Origin: Manihot esculenta
Lineage: Eukaryota; Streptophyta; Magnoliopsida; Malpighiales; Euphorbiaceae
DNA length: 64,000 nt
Reading direction: 5' to 3'
NCBI RefSeq assembly: GCF_001659605.2
Contig: NC_035161.2
Coordinates: 1,901,480 to 1,965,479 of the forward strand
The translations under genes and the position numbers were made by a program. Below the pieces are notes generated by a model. It had not been told where the DNA came from. It ran no database searches and worked only from the letters and a program-made list of their open reading frames with translations. Shown here piece after piece: positions 47,284 to 60,880 of this stretch (the stretch's first letter is position 1; every line of letters begins with the position of its first letter).

Positions 47284-50200
47284 CTATATGTTGCACCTAT
47301 CATATCCAGAAAACCATGATGAGGGTTCTGCAAGCTTTGATAACTCACCATGTTCACCATTATTATAGAATGGCTCAAATTCCTCACGCCATCGCTCGCC
47401 TTCATTGAAATGGTCACCTGTATCATACTTGGCTGTTTTAACATCATTACAAGCAGGTTGTATTGTTTCTTTGGGTACGCGAGACTCTGCAAGGAGCTCA
47501 TTAAGAGTGTTTATCTCATTTTCATGTTTTCTCTTCAATTTATCAATCTGTTTATATGCTTTTGAAGTTTCTTGCTCTGCACCATCTGCTCTCTTCTGCA
47601 AAAATATATGAAGTTACATGAGTAATGTAAGAATGTCATGTGACCAAACTTTACCAGTGAATGAATTACAACAAATTAGACAAGCACATACAACACTAGA
47701 TGACTCAAAGCCTATATTAATAATTCACTATTTTACCAACTCTAAAAGCGTAACTTATCTAGTACATTTTCCAATTCTAAGCAGCAGTCATTAACAATAT
47801 ATAAGCATTTTGTTCCCAAGCCACACACACATACACATACAAGCATCAATATAACTAACACATAAAAGATTGGTACATGCTGTTTGAAAGCCAGTTGCTG
47901 ATGAATTTACATAAAGCCACATTGAATAAAAACTTGTATTTAACAACTTCAGAAAATTTTAAGAGAAAAACTAAAAGGAAAGAGAAGGGAATTTTTTTTT
48001 AAAAAAATTATGTTATGGCAAGGAATTTAAGAGAGAAGATTATTTACAGTGGATCAATAAATAAATTTTTTAGTTTTCCTCCCACTTGCTCTCCATTATG
48101 GGGTGATAATATTTGCTTCACCCAAATTTTGAATTATTTCCTCAAGTCTCTTTTCCCCTCTCATTTTTCTCTAATTCACAAACAGAATAAAATAACTTTT
48201 CTGACCTATTTTCCTTTTCCCAACTTAGTCCTTCAGACATGGTAAACATTTTATTTATTAATTTACCTTTTAGCAAAGAATGCTACGACTATATTTGCAA
48301 ACCAAACAAGGTCAAATAATTATACCAAGCTCCTATCCAAATCAATAACAGGGAAACAAAACTAGGATCATTTTGAAGCAAACCTCTGCAGCAGCAATAG
48401 CTTCCTCTGCTTCTTTCAGCCTCACTAATAATTCACCAGCAGCTTGTACAGCCTCAACAGTATCCCTCAATTGAGCCTGAAGCATTTTATTTTCATCCCT
48501 AAGATATCGCCTCTCTTTTTCCCTTTCTACTTTCAATGCTGAAATTTCTGCTGCAAGGGCATTTATAAACTTGGATTCAGCACCTCTAGCTCCAGCTTTA
48601 GAAGCAGCTTTCTTGACACCGTCTATTCCCTCCTGGATCTTTTTGTGGCTTGCAAGTAATTGAATATGTTTTTCCTCAAGATCTGCATACTGTTCAAGCA
48701 TGCGTGCGTGTCCCTCCATTGCCATTTGCATTGCTTCCTTCAACTCTTCTGCACATTTCTTCTCGGTCTCCAATTCCTGCCTCCTTTTTTCAGCTAGTGC
48801 CCTGCTAGCATCAAGTTCTGTTCTCAATTCTTCAACAAGCAAAATCCACTGGCTTTCTGCCTCAGTCCAGCTGATTCTCTCCTGTTCAAGTTTCACTTCA
48901 GAACACCCCCCAGTTGCCTCTGGAATTGTACTAAGAGGTGAATAAGTTAATTGCAATAGTGAACGTCTTTTTAGAGCAGAAGTAGATGAAGAGTCAATAT
49001 AGTACTGCAATTGGTTTCTTAGATCTTGAATCTCTTCCAACAGCACTTCCCTTTCGCCCAAATCATAGAAATTCCGATAATGTTCTAGCTCATCTTGAGC
49101 TCTTTTCAGCTCAATATTTGTCCTTAGAACTTCAGGATGATTCTCATATTTCTCTTTCAAAAGCTGTAAATAAAACCTTATATAGATCAAAAGAATTTAG
49201 TAAACAAGAGAATCTTAACAAACAAAATCATACCTTATGTTCATGCATAAGGGATACTAGCTCTTCCTCTATGAACTCCTCAGTAGGTAAAACACCATCC
49301 ATAAGGCTTTCAAGCCGAAGAATTTTTTCCTCCCTTGTTTGCCCTATTATGGCATTACATTCTCTCTCATGCTTGTACTGTTGCACCTGTAAATATTGGC
49401 CACGAAGTCATCACATCAGTTGAAAGTATTTAACAGTTTAAGCTGGTTGCTCTACAATGTAGTAACCCTACCAGACGCTTAAGCTGTATTATCTCAGAAG
49501 TTTGTTCGGCACAAAACTCTTCCAGAGCCATTTCTCTCCGGATGGCTCCTGCCAAAACCTTCTCTACTGCCTAATTAGTAAATGAGCAAAAATGTTAAGA
49601 ATATGGTACAGAAATACTCTCTAGATACATCAGACTGACAAGCAATGCTAATAATCAAGCTGTACATGAAATTACTTTGGGAACTTGTTTTTTAGATTTA
49701 TCAGCACACTCTGAGCCATCAATAGGTACTAACTGCAAGTTTGAGCTGTCATCAGCATCTTTCTCCTCCAGTTGTTTCTTGCTCTTGCATCTCTTACAGA
49801 CAAACTCTTCATCTTCTTCTGGTATGTCATTATTTTCAGGATATGTTTGCACGCCTGCATCAACTTTTTCAACCAGCTTCACTTGCTTGGGTTCTGGAGG
49901 TCTACAAGAAAACCTAAAGGATGATCGCCTGAATGCTGAACTCTTGCGGTGACTCTCAATAACTTCCAGGCCTCGATGGAGGCTAGCTGCCAAATGCTCT
50001 GTTGTTGCAGGAAAACCTTTACTTTTTTGAGAAGTCAAAGCATCACATGAGCTGCTACTCATGGATTTTGCAAAAGATATATGTATATCCTCCAGGTTTG
50101 ATTTACTTTCATCTTTAGAATCTTTCTGGGAAGCTGTTGAAATGGATGAGGTTCGGAGACTTTTCCTGCTGCTGGTAATTCTGGGTGAAACACTTGGAGT

Positions 50201-53200
50201 TGGAGACTTAAGGGTAGGTGATGCTTCACATGGGACTATGCTGAGGCTAGAAGGTGATGCACAATGCATTGCATCATTTTGAGAGCCATCTATTTTGCCC
50301 ACCACTATCATTTCCATAGAAAATCTAGTTTGAGAATCAGATTCCATCATTCTACTAGGTGATTGTTCAGTCAACAATTTACCGACAGAGGAGCTAAGAT
50401 TTCTTTTTTCCTTGTCATTATTATTGGAGGGCCCTTTGGAGGAATCTTCATCAAGCGTACGAATGAGTATTTGGACATCCTTGTCATTAACATTGGAACA
50501 ACCTTGGGCAATTCTAACAGGGTGAGCACAATCAACATACACAGTTTCCTGTTTCTCACCTTGTTCAGAAATGCCTTCTTCCATTTCAACAACTGCATCA
50601 GGATCTTGTTCGAAACTACATCTCCTTTTGTCAATAATATTGCAATCTTCAGTGTCTGCTGGTTGCAGTCCTTCAATGCAGAGATTTTCAACAGCATCCT
50701 CATCAATTTCCATCTCTTCATCACCATCCTCATCTACTTGAGTTAGTCGTGGATGCGGATGAATAAGACTTTTCAGTAGGTTCAAGCTTTTACGAGGATC
50801 CCAGCCTGTTGGGCTGTTGCTATTCATCTTCACTCGATGCAATTCATCCTGTTGTGTTTATCCTTTGAGTTAAATAAAAACACAATAGTTGAAACAACCT
50901 GATTATAAACAATAATAAGAGCCTACCCTTAGCTGTCGAATTACTTCTCGCAAGTGATTAACATCATTCTCCATCTCTTCATTAATGATTGCCTTGTTCT
51001 TGATTGCCTTTGCACGCTGTGCAAACCGCAATGTACTGAAAGTTTCACTCTTGCAACTGCATTATTGATTACAGTGAACAGCCATTATGAGAGAGAAGAG
51101 AGAGACAGACAGACAGACGGACAGGGAGAGAGAGAGAGAGAGAGAGATGGCGGAGGAAGGTTGTTTAAAGCCATCAACAGTATTACCTTTGTGCAGGAGA
51201 AACAGCACACACCATTGCTAATTTTGCATTGCCTCCAAGAGATTCTTGTAACAAAAATGTCAACCTTGAGTCTCTATAAGGGATATGCCTTTGCTTACCA
51301 GTTTGAGAAACTTCAGCAAGAATGTTTATCAAGTTCCTGCAAATCCAATAATTTGGAACTAGCAGATATCTCTCTGTTTATGCAAGGTCATAATATTGAA
51401 TATGCCCATGATGACGACTATTGCAACTGAGAAACATACAAACTCCTTTTCTCATAATTAACAGAAAGACATAAAAAGCAAGTTGAAAGGACAATAATTT
51501 TTTACAATTTACTTTATTTTTCAAGCAATCAATTCTCATATACTGTCTGCAAAGTAACATGGTTTTCATTCACAATGTTTGATAGACACCTATACTTGTT
51601 ATCCAAGAGAATGCTCATTTCAATTCATTTTTGGGCCATATGTCTATCTAAGCTCTTCATATTACACGCTTTCCATAACAAACAAATAGATAAACTGATA
51701 CCATGAATGGCTCTAAATAGGTCTCACTTAAGTATTCAGTAAACAGAAACTAAAATAAATAACCTGATGTCAGTGGCTTTTGCATCATAATTATCCAGCT
51801 AGATGTAGTGAGATAGTAAAAATAGTGAAATTTTAAATCAAAAGAGAGCAACTGAGCCGAAAGAGAGATGAGGGATGAAATATTGTTAGGGAACTCATGG
51901 CCGGATATGAAGACAATTAAGCTACTCACATTTAGGGTAGTTTGGATGGAAAAACAAGCAAGACCAAACTCAATTTTCAGAACATGTATATTCTAATTTA
52001 TATGTAACTTTTTTATTGTTTACTGTAACATGTTTTATTTTTTATGCATTCAGTTACATTTGATCAATGATATTTACTTTTTACAGCAGCATAGCTTGAA
52101 CTCAATCACACAACCACGAGCAACATATAATTGTAGCTTACAGGACATCCAATATCTTCATGTTGCTGTATCATATTGCATATATAAACTCAACAAGTTA
52201 TAAATTTTAATTTTCAAGAAGGAATTAAAAAAAATGAAATAGAAAGTGATAGTACCCTAGCTGTGACAGAGATCGGTTTATATTCCCTGCTTCCTTCAAA
52301 CGTTCGCCAGCAGCACCGGTTAATTTTTGTCGCTCTGACCCAGCTAGATCAACAAGATTTATTCTGCTTGTTTTTAAGCTGCTTATGCCATCTGTCACAC
52401 CCTATAAGTAAACAGTTTACTTTAGGATTCCACTGGAATAGCAATAAGAAACTACCAATTAAATGTACTTTTTAATTTTTTTTGAAAAGTTGCTATCCAC
52501 ATAAAGAGATTTGGTTTCAAGAAACAAATATTATGACATAGATTTCACAAAAGCCAGTTTGCTTAGTCAGCACGTTAATCTATGTTTGCGATTATATTTA
52601 GGTCAAAATGCCCTTTCTAGAGAGCAAGCAGTAGAGGAAGAAGAAAGAGAGGCATGAATCCCACCTGATGAGATAATGATGCTTAAAGAGAAATGAGAAG
52701 ACAATATAATTTCTTTTAATAAGACACGATTAATTGATACAAAGATAATGGAACTTTACCTTGCATCGAGATTCAACAACACAAGTGAAAACACCATGTG
52801 AACGAGAACTCTCAGCATTTATACTGGTTGCACCAGTCCTTCGGTTGTTTAACCCCTAAGGAATTTATTAGGCAATTGTAAGTATCCTTAAGTGAATGGA
52901 TCATATGCATGTTTGTGTGTGCATGCCTGCAACATTGCTCATCATTAACACGTTGTTTGTAGAAACATCAGAGTTATGCCAAAGGACTATTAAAGCCACA
53001 ACCAGTATAACATAACACAATGACTAAGCAAGCAAAAGGCTTATTTGTGTAGGCCAATAGTCATATAAGCTCTTCAATTTTTTTAGAGCTAAACAAACTT
53101 TTCATCTATTAAAATATATTAAATAAGACCTTTAAATTTTAATAATAGATTAATTATTCTCCTAAAGAACACAAAACCCTTCAAATTCTAAAGAAAAGGT

Positions 53201-56126
53201 TATATAAAACCTTCACATTTTTAAAATATATTCAAATAAGCACTTATTTCTAATTCATTTTTTTTTTCTCATATTCTATCTTGTTACTATGTGACTAACA
53301 TCCTTCGGTGATGTTTGTCAACTTATATTGTATCAAAATCATACTTCATTAGATAATAATCAAATTAGTAATGGTAACTAAGGAGAAGGCAGTAAACCTG
53401 TAAAGTAGTTTTTTGAATCATTCAACCAAAAAGCATATTCAATTTTCTTTAGGATACTTCAAATACTCATCGTAATGTTACAAATCGAGTATATATGATG
53501 GATGATGAAAACCTCATATATTAGAAAATTTTTGTGTATGACTTTAGTTGGATTTGAATTGAAGCAAATTATAATCTAGTCTATCTTTTATCTATCTCTA
53601 AAAGTTAAAGGACTTATTTGTCCCATTTTAAAATATGAAAGATATATATATGTCCCTTTAAAGCATATTTAATCGATTATTTTTTTCAAAAAAATTAAGA
53701 CTTATTTGGCTTAAGTTGAAGGTCTTATTTTGATCTAGAAAATATTTAAAGACTTATATGACTATTGGCTAATACTTTATGGGTCAACAAGGCCTTTTTG
53801 GTTGACTTAGTACATGTAAGGACAGGCAGCATATACTATAAAAACAAATTTTGAGAGAAAAGCAACTATTTTTTTGTTGATTGAAGTCGAGTGATTTACA
53901 ACAGATCTACATACACACCCTAATCGAACAAACAAGCTATGCTACCTAATTAATAACATACACGTAGTTTAGCTAAGATAGCATCTAAATAACTTTGCCA
54001 CTTTTTCCCCTTTGACAACTCTACTTTCTTTCCTGTTATATCAGCTAATAATTAATAGTGTGTTTCCTACAATAAAAGGGTAAATACTAGCATTCAGATG
54101 CTGTCTTACTTTATCAGTGCCATCCCACAGACAGTTCTCAGCACAAGTCAGAGCATTTCACAACATAGATTATTTCATAGCACAAGCAAAGTTAAAAAGC
54201 CAAACCTTTATCAGAAGTTGAGTCACATCCTTCATTGAAAACACATACTCTTCTCTTAGATTTTCAACATAGACACCAGATTTCACATCTTCTCTTATCT
54301 GAAAGATGGCAGAAATGCAATATAAGAAAAACAATTTTTGTCAATATAAATAAAAAACTTAGGTTGCAAAATCTGATCTTCTTGATCACCTGGAGGTTTC
54401 GTTGGTTTGGGTCCAGCAAATCTGTTATTTGCTCATTATAAATCTGCAAAAACAAATTTGAAGAAGCATTGGGTGCAACATATGCAGAAAAAATAGGGGA
54501 ATTCACCAGAACAGTAATTAACCTCAAGAAAAGAGCAGCGACATTGATACTTCAGTTGTTTGTCAGCATCTTTGATTTGCTCCTGCACAGGAGATAAAAA
54601 GGGCATTGCAAAATCTGATCTTCACTATTTTGGCAACCAACAAAATTGATCCCTACCTCATTTATTCTGGCAAAGAGCCGTTGAAAGACACGAGGAGTTA
54701 AACCTTGTTGATCACTGGATAAGTTCTCTTCCAAGAGGGCATTAGCTGGCCCCCACATAGTGTAGGTCTTTCCACTTCCTGTCTGAATAATTTAATTTTG
54801 AAATGGACAAAAAAGTTGGGAAATTGCCAATTGTAATATAATACAAAATGAAGAATGTTAACAAGAGTCAAATGAACCTGTCCATAGGCAAATACTGAAC
54901 TGTTAAATCCAGCAAGACAATTTTCAACAAGAGGGGCTCCTACAAGATGGAAAATGTCTAGCTGTGGAAAAAAAGAAGGGAAAAGAAAAGCTTTGAGCAT
55001 TTCCCAATAAAAATCATCAAGCAATATTGCAGAGATATTTATGATAGAGATCTTGCCTGTGTTGATTGTGCATCAGCTACTGAGTCAAATGTGAAGCTAT
55101 GGCCATTTATTGACAAAGATTGATCGGATACCTTTTGAACTATCGTTTCCCCTTCCTCTTCATCTTTGGTTATTGGTCGTATTCTCACAATAACCTGAGA
55201 TTTTGTGAAAATGAAAAGGGAAAAGAAGTGGCAAAAACACAATCAACTAGGATTCTAATGCTAGGAAGCCAAAATTATTTGAGCTCAAAGCAATAACATC
55301 GGAAGATATAAAAAAAATTGGTAAAAGAAAAGGAGAGATGATGATAGCCCCATATAGTCCTTAGTTTCTTGAGACCAAAATTCCAATTTAATTTAGGTAC
55401 TAAGCAAAAAAATTGCATTGGTTGACAATTACAGAGGGTTTAAATTTGACAGAAATCTGAATACTCAAGTAAAGAAAGTGAGAGTGAATTCAAAACAGAA
55501 TTCACAAATAAAAACAAACTTAAATTTGATTAAAGGTAAAAATGTTTTACAAGAAAGAAACCAATGAGAAAATTTAAAAATAAATAAATAAATGAAACTA
55601 ACACTTCCGCTGTATCAAGATAAGGCCTAAAGTAAAACCGACACAGGCATCTTAGTTATCAAACAAGAAACCTTAAAAAAAATCCAGGCATTTCATGCTG
55701 GGGAAGAAAGCAGCAACAAGGAAGTTGAAACCAAAGTTTGACCAAACAGAAACCTAAATTCGGTACGAATTGCGTGAAGGAACAATAAATAATAACCTTA
55801 ACACCAGAATCCAGGACAGCATTTTCCGGCACGGTTTCCATATTGAGTTTGCGCTTGAGAGGGTTGAAGGATGGAGGCCTGGGCGGCAATGGACTCTTCA
55901 TCTTGGCAGCAGGGGACGGCGAGGGCTTTTGATCTGACGGCAGTGGAATAGAATTCAGATTTGACGGCGGAGCGTTCTCTTTATACAACTTTTGCCTCCG
56001 TGAAGAAAACTGCGTTGGCGATGGCTTCAATTTATTGGAGCTAGGGTTTGGCGACTGTAATGCAGGCTCACCGTTGGCGTGTGCTTCTCTTAAAATCGCG
56101 TTTCTTGACTGTACAAAATGCTTCAT
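47284..56126 (-). CDS. PAKRP1: Kinesin-12, phragmoplast-associated (PAKRP1/KIN12A-B type), complete, 16 exons
   Basis: Microtubule motor of the phragmoplast midzone, needed for cell-plate formation. Coding exons, 5' to 3': 56126-55797, 55194-55057, 54961-54878, 54782-54657, 54582-54523, 54443-54390, 54298-54206, 52855-52760, 52401-52256, 51336-51187, 51056-50927, 50848-49676, 49570-49472, 49386-49234, 49163-48384, 47595-47284. They total 3924 nt (1307 residues), similar to Arabidopsis PAKRP1 and PAKRP1L; which of the two it matches is not resolved. An N-terminal Pro/Ser-rich extension (1-110) precedes the motor domain: P-loop GQTGSGKT (183-190), switch I NAESSRSH (308-315), switch II DLAGSE (345-350). 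A long stalk exon (470-860) and coiled coils (about 894-1250; [24 protein letters not shown]) follow. Intron 2 has a GC donor (CAG|GCAAGA). The 5' leader is CT-rich. Confidence 0.95.
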
Positions 56127-56244
56127 TGTGGAAATTGTACAACAACAGAGAGAGAGAGTTAGGGAAAGTAGGGTTTGGACAAGGCAGCGAGAGAAGAGGA
56201 GCAGACGTGAGGGAAGAAGTGAGAGAATGGAGGAGAGAGATATG

Positions 56245-56252
56245 TAGCCGTT
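56245..56252 (-). promoter_or_regulatory. MSA-like G2/M element upstream of the kinesin
   Basis: Minus strand reads AACGGCTA, matching the core and right half of the mitosis-specific activator (AACGGYYA) bound by R1R2R3-Myb factors. It sits 119 bp before the ATG. A single copy of an 8-mer can occur by chance, but mitotic expression is what this kinesin family shows. Confidence 0.45.
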
Positions 56253-56299
56253 AACAGTGGAAATTTTGAATTTGGTGTTAGGGGTCTTATTTTATTCTG

Positions 56300-58400
56300 A
56301 TTTTGAAATTGTGTTGGATCTGGAAAAGCTGGAGGAGAAGGGATCCCAGGTGTCCATTATGTATTTGGTAAATTAAATTATATTACTAAATTTTAACACA
56401 ATTAATAAATTTAAACTTTTATTTTTAAAATTAAACAATTAAAACTCTGAACTTTAAATTCATATAATTATAAATCATTTATTCATAAAATTTATTATTA
56501 AATTAATATAAAAATATTTTAAATTTAAAAATATTTTTATCACGATAATACATTTAAATAAATTTAAAAAATTTAAAGTTGTATTTTTTCATCTTTAATT
56601 TTTATTTAAAAAAAAAATACTTTCATCATTCCCTACCCACGAGGCTGAGCGCGCTGGGGGCCATTCCCATACACGAGACTAAGCGCGTCAAGAGTCTGGC
56701 GTTTTTACAAAAGCGTCGTGAGATTTTTTAATTTTAGCTTTGATGTCACTGAGAGGAGCAACAGGCAAGTTATTTGTTTATTTCTTTTAATTATTAATAT
56801 ATTATAATAATATATTTATATTAATTTAATTATATTATTTATAATATAATTTCTTATAATAATAAATTTTTCATAATATATTTTATTATTTTTAATATAT
56901 TATTATAATATTATTATAATTAAATAATATTAATTATAAATTATTAATATGTAATTATTATAATTATTATATTTTATTATTTTTAATATACAAGAGTATT
57001 ATAAAAATTAATAATAAAAAATATTTAAAATTATAATATTATTCTATTATTAGAATCGCTAAACTAAATAATTTATAAAAAATAGATTAATTAATTAATA
57101 TAAATATTTAAAATCATAAAAAAATTTATATTTTATTAGATTATTTTTATATAACCGTACAAGTCTAATAGTAAAATAATATTAATTTTATAAATTGAAA
57201 TTATATAATATCAGTAATATTTTTTAATTTTAATATTAATAATAAAATATATTAAATCTTAATATATTAAATATATTAATATTTAAAATTATAAAATGAT
57301 ATCATAATTAAATATTAATAATTATTAAATTGTTTATAATTTATTAAAAAAATTAATTAATCAATATAAATATTTAAAATTAAAAAAATTAAATTTATAT
57401 TTTATTAAATTAATCTCTCAAAGTCTAATCACAAAATAATATTAATTTTGTAATATATTTACCAGTAAACAAGAAAAAAAAAAAAGAGATTTATGATAAT
57501 TTTATAATTTTTTATAAACATTTTAATAGTAAGATAATATTATAATTTTAAATATCTTTATGTAGAAGTATTATTGTTATCATTTTTATAATATTTATAT
57601 ATATATTAAAAATAATAAAATATTATACAAAATATAATAATTATGTATAAATTTATAATTGATATTATTTAATTATAATATTACTATAATAATATATTAA
57701 AAGTAATACTTTATAATTGGTACTACTTAAATTGATAATTAATTTTAATTGGTAGAATTCAATAAATTTAGTTTTTTTTAAATAATTTTATTTTTTTAAT
57801 ATATTAGTATAGTAATATTATAATTAAATAATATAGTTATAAGTTTTTTAATAAATAGTTACCATATCTTTTAATTATAGTACTTCTATTTGTACGAGAG
57901 CGACTCAATAAAAATTAAATTAAATTTTTATAATATTAAATATTTATATTAATTAATTAATTTATTTTTTAATTACAAATAATTCAATAATTTATTGATA
58001 AATAATTATTATATTTAATATAATGTATTATTCTTAATATATAAAACACTATAAAAGTCCATAAAAAAACATTTAGAGTTAAAAAATGATATTATTCCAT
58101 AATTAAAAGTATACCAAATCATTAATATTATTGAATTACATATTATTATATTAATACGTTAAACATAAAAACAATATATTATAAAAAATAATTAAAAAAT
58201 TTTATTACTAATTATATTTATATGACATGGATATTTTTACACTTAACTAATCGCAACATAATATTAATTATACAACATTAAAATTATATAACACTAGTAG
58301 TTTTTTATTTAAATATTAATAATAAAATATATTAAAATTATAAAAAATATTTATTATCATAAAAATTATAATATAAAAATATTATTAAATTAATATAATA
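56300..58400. other. Very AT-rich intergenic DNA
   Basis: Nearly pure A/T sequence built from TAATATTAT-type words, with no gene. The one exception is a short GC-richer patch at about 56635-56735 (GCGCGCTGGGGG, AAGCGCGTCAAGAG), for which I have no explanation. Confidence 0.6.
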
Positions 58401-58409
58401 TAAATATAT

Positions 58410-59456
58410 GGGAAAATTACTTTTTAATCCCTGAGGTATAGCGTAATTAACAGATTCGTCCCTCTATTTTTAGAACCCAACACTTTCGTAATTTCGTCAA
58501 AATTCAAGTTCTCTCCGTAAAACATTTCTGTTAAGTCAATGATTTTAACCTGGTCAAAGGAAAGAGAATAAATATAATCCCAAAAATACCCTTATCAATA
58601 ATAAAATAAAAAAATACTATTTAGTCCCTATAGTATGGAAAAACTCGCTACTTAGTCCCTCAATTTTGAAAAATATATTAAAATATCCCTAACATTTTAA
58701 AAAGTCTACTAGTTAGTTCCTCTATTAATTTTATCACTAAATATTTTATTATTTAGTCCCTATAGTTTAAAAAAAAAAATTAATTAGTCCCTCAAATTAT
58801 TAAAAAATTTACTAATTAGTCACTCCATATCATGGAAGTTTTAGATTTTTTTTATAACACTTAACGACTAAAATTAACGGAAAGACTAACTAGTAAATTT
58901 TTTAAAATATCAAAGACATTTTAATGAATTTTTAAAATGGCGAGCAGTGATCGATGACGAACAACATCACAAAAAATATTTATATTGCGTTTTAACTTTT
59001 TATTTTTAATAATTTAAATTTTATATATTTTGATTTTTATTATTTTTGCTGAATTTGAATCTTAAATTTATTAAAATTTTTATTTGTTTATGGAGATTGA
59101 GTTTGAGATTTTCTTCCTTGAATTTTTGACGAAATTAAACTTTAGGGACAAAAATGTTGAATTCAAAAAAATAGAGGGACAAATATGTTAATTATGTAAT
59201 ATCTTAGGGACAAAAATGTATTTTTTCCTTCAATTCTTTGAGAGAGGAACCTATAAATTTGTAGGAATTAAATTTTAGGAACTAAAGTATTGAGTTCTAA
59301 AAAATGGTAATTCGGTCATTTTTCCTATCACTAACGACATAGGGACCTCTAATTTTGACGGAATTAAACCTCAGACACGAAAGCGTTGGGTTCTAAAAAT
59401 AGAGGGACGAATATGTTAATTACGCTATACCTCAGGGACTAAAAAATAATTTTCCC
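58410..59456. mobile_element. Mutator-like element with perfect 9-bp target duplication
   Basis: 1047 bp. The two ends are inverted repeats of at least 80 bp (GGGAAAATTACTTTTTAATC and GGGAAAATTATTTTTTAGTC, continuing CCTGAGGTATAGCGTAATTA). It is flanked by TAAATATAT at 58401-58409 and 59457-59465, an exact 9-bp duplication, the Mutator signature. There is no transposase. A truncated relative of the 38644 MITE is nested at about 58612-58937, and a second TIR-like end occurs near 59155-59228. Confidence 0.88.
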
Positions 59457-59465
59457 TAAATATAT

Positions 59466-60880
59466 TGTTATAATATATTAATAATTTAAAAAATTAAAAA
59501 AAAAAGTAGCCAAAATTATAATACAAGCTCACATATTTCTTTTTTTAAAAAAAATTTACAAGTCAAATCTCAAATTGACAATTAAGTCTTTTTAAAATCA
59601 AAATTGCTAAAAAAATTTTCCCTGGGGCATCAAAAATCTTAACTCTCTTTTTTCTTACATTGGGTTTTAACAACCGGACTAAGTTACTCATTGATGTTGA
59701 TCCACAAAATCTAAATTTCTTGATTTAGATTTTTTTTTTCTTGTAATTTGATATTTTGCAATTTTTTTGCACTTAAAATTGAGAATTTTTAGACTTCTGG
59801 CATTTGGATTAGAGGTTCAAAAGACTTATCGAAGGTTTCATACCCAAGCTGCTTTGTATTTATTTAGTAAACCCACCAATTAGATGTTGTTCAGATCATA
59901 TACCCTTGAACCGTTGCAATTAGAAAAGTTGTAAAAATAAAGTTGTTCACGATCAGCTGTTGCTGTTTCAAAGTAAAAAGATTTTAGCTTTTTTTCAATA
60001 TATGTATTAGTAATATTCTTATTTTTTATTTCTTTTAATTCAAATAAATATAATTTAATAAATTAATAATTATAATCCCTAATTTAACTAGATTAAGGAA
60101 AAAAAACTCTAATCTTGTCCGCAGTCTATATCAACCTCTGTCTCATTATCTTATACCCTTTGCTCTTCCGCCACATCTCCCAAACCTTAATCTCATTAGT
60201 TTCTTCCTTCGCCTCCATCGACCTTATCTGCGATGTCCTTTGCACTGCCCTCCTTATTGCCACTTGCTTTTTCCTCTCTATTAACATCCCTATGGTCATG
60301 CATTGTAAGGAGGTTAAAGACTGGACATCGTTAAGGCTATTGAAGGCATGTTCTAGAGTGGCCAAACTTGCCTTATTGTCAAGGATCTCATCACTAGCAA
60401 CGTCTTCAATCTTGTAACTGTCGCTCCTTTGTGTGCGACAAGATTGAATGTCAGTGATATCATCATTTTAATAGAAATGCGAGAGAGGATTTGAAGGTGA
60501 ATGGAATTAAATTGCATGCGATTATTTGACTAAGATGGTTAGGGTCTCGAGAGAGAAAGGGAAATAGGAAGAGAAAATGAAAAGTTTAATTTGGAGGAGA
60601 ATGAAAAGGTGGTAGCTCCAGCCATGTCTAAAGTTAGGATTAAGGCTTTGAAATTTGAAGAGAGAGTAAAGTTGGTGACAAATCCAACTGAGAAGAGTCT
60701 ATTCGAATTAATGGTCAAGAAGAAGAGTAAATAATATTTGATTATTGATGTTGGGACTAATACTAAGTTGCTTAACCTTGCTGAGAAGGCGAGTGTTTTG
60801 TATAAACTTTTTCTTTCTTAGAAAATTTTTTAGTTTCATTAGTAAATAGGGAAAGAGTTGCTTGAAGTTATTGAGACAAG
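59466..60880. other. Intergenic, no convincing gene
   Basis: Contains frames of 79-100 codons around 60115-60417 on both strands, overlapping each other. The minus one (TLEHAFNSLNDVQSLTSLQC) has some protein-like character but no family, start context or neighbour that supports it. Confidence 0.45.

Noticed and set aside
50363..50746. Frames of 120-127 codons on both strands
   Set aside because: They overlap kinesin exon 12, which is open in the correct frame and joins neighbours in phase.
50954..51430. 158-codon plus-strand frame with an Arg/Glu-rich run
   Set aside because: It is read through a GA microsatellite in a kinesin intron and antisense to exons 10 and 11.
60115..60417. 100-codon hydrophobic plus-strand frame and 79-codon minus-strand frame
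   Set aside because: They overlap each other, lack promoter or family support and lie in transposon-rich DNA.
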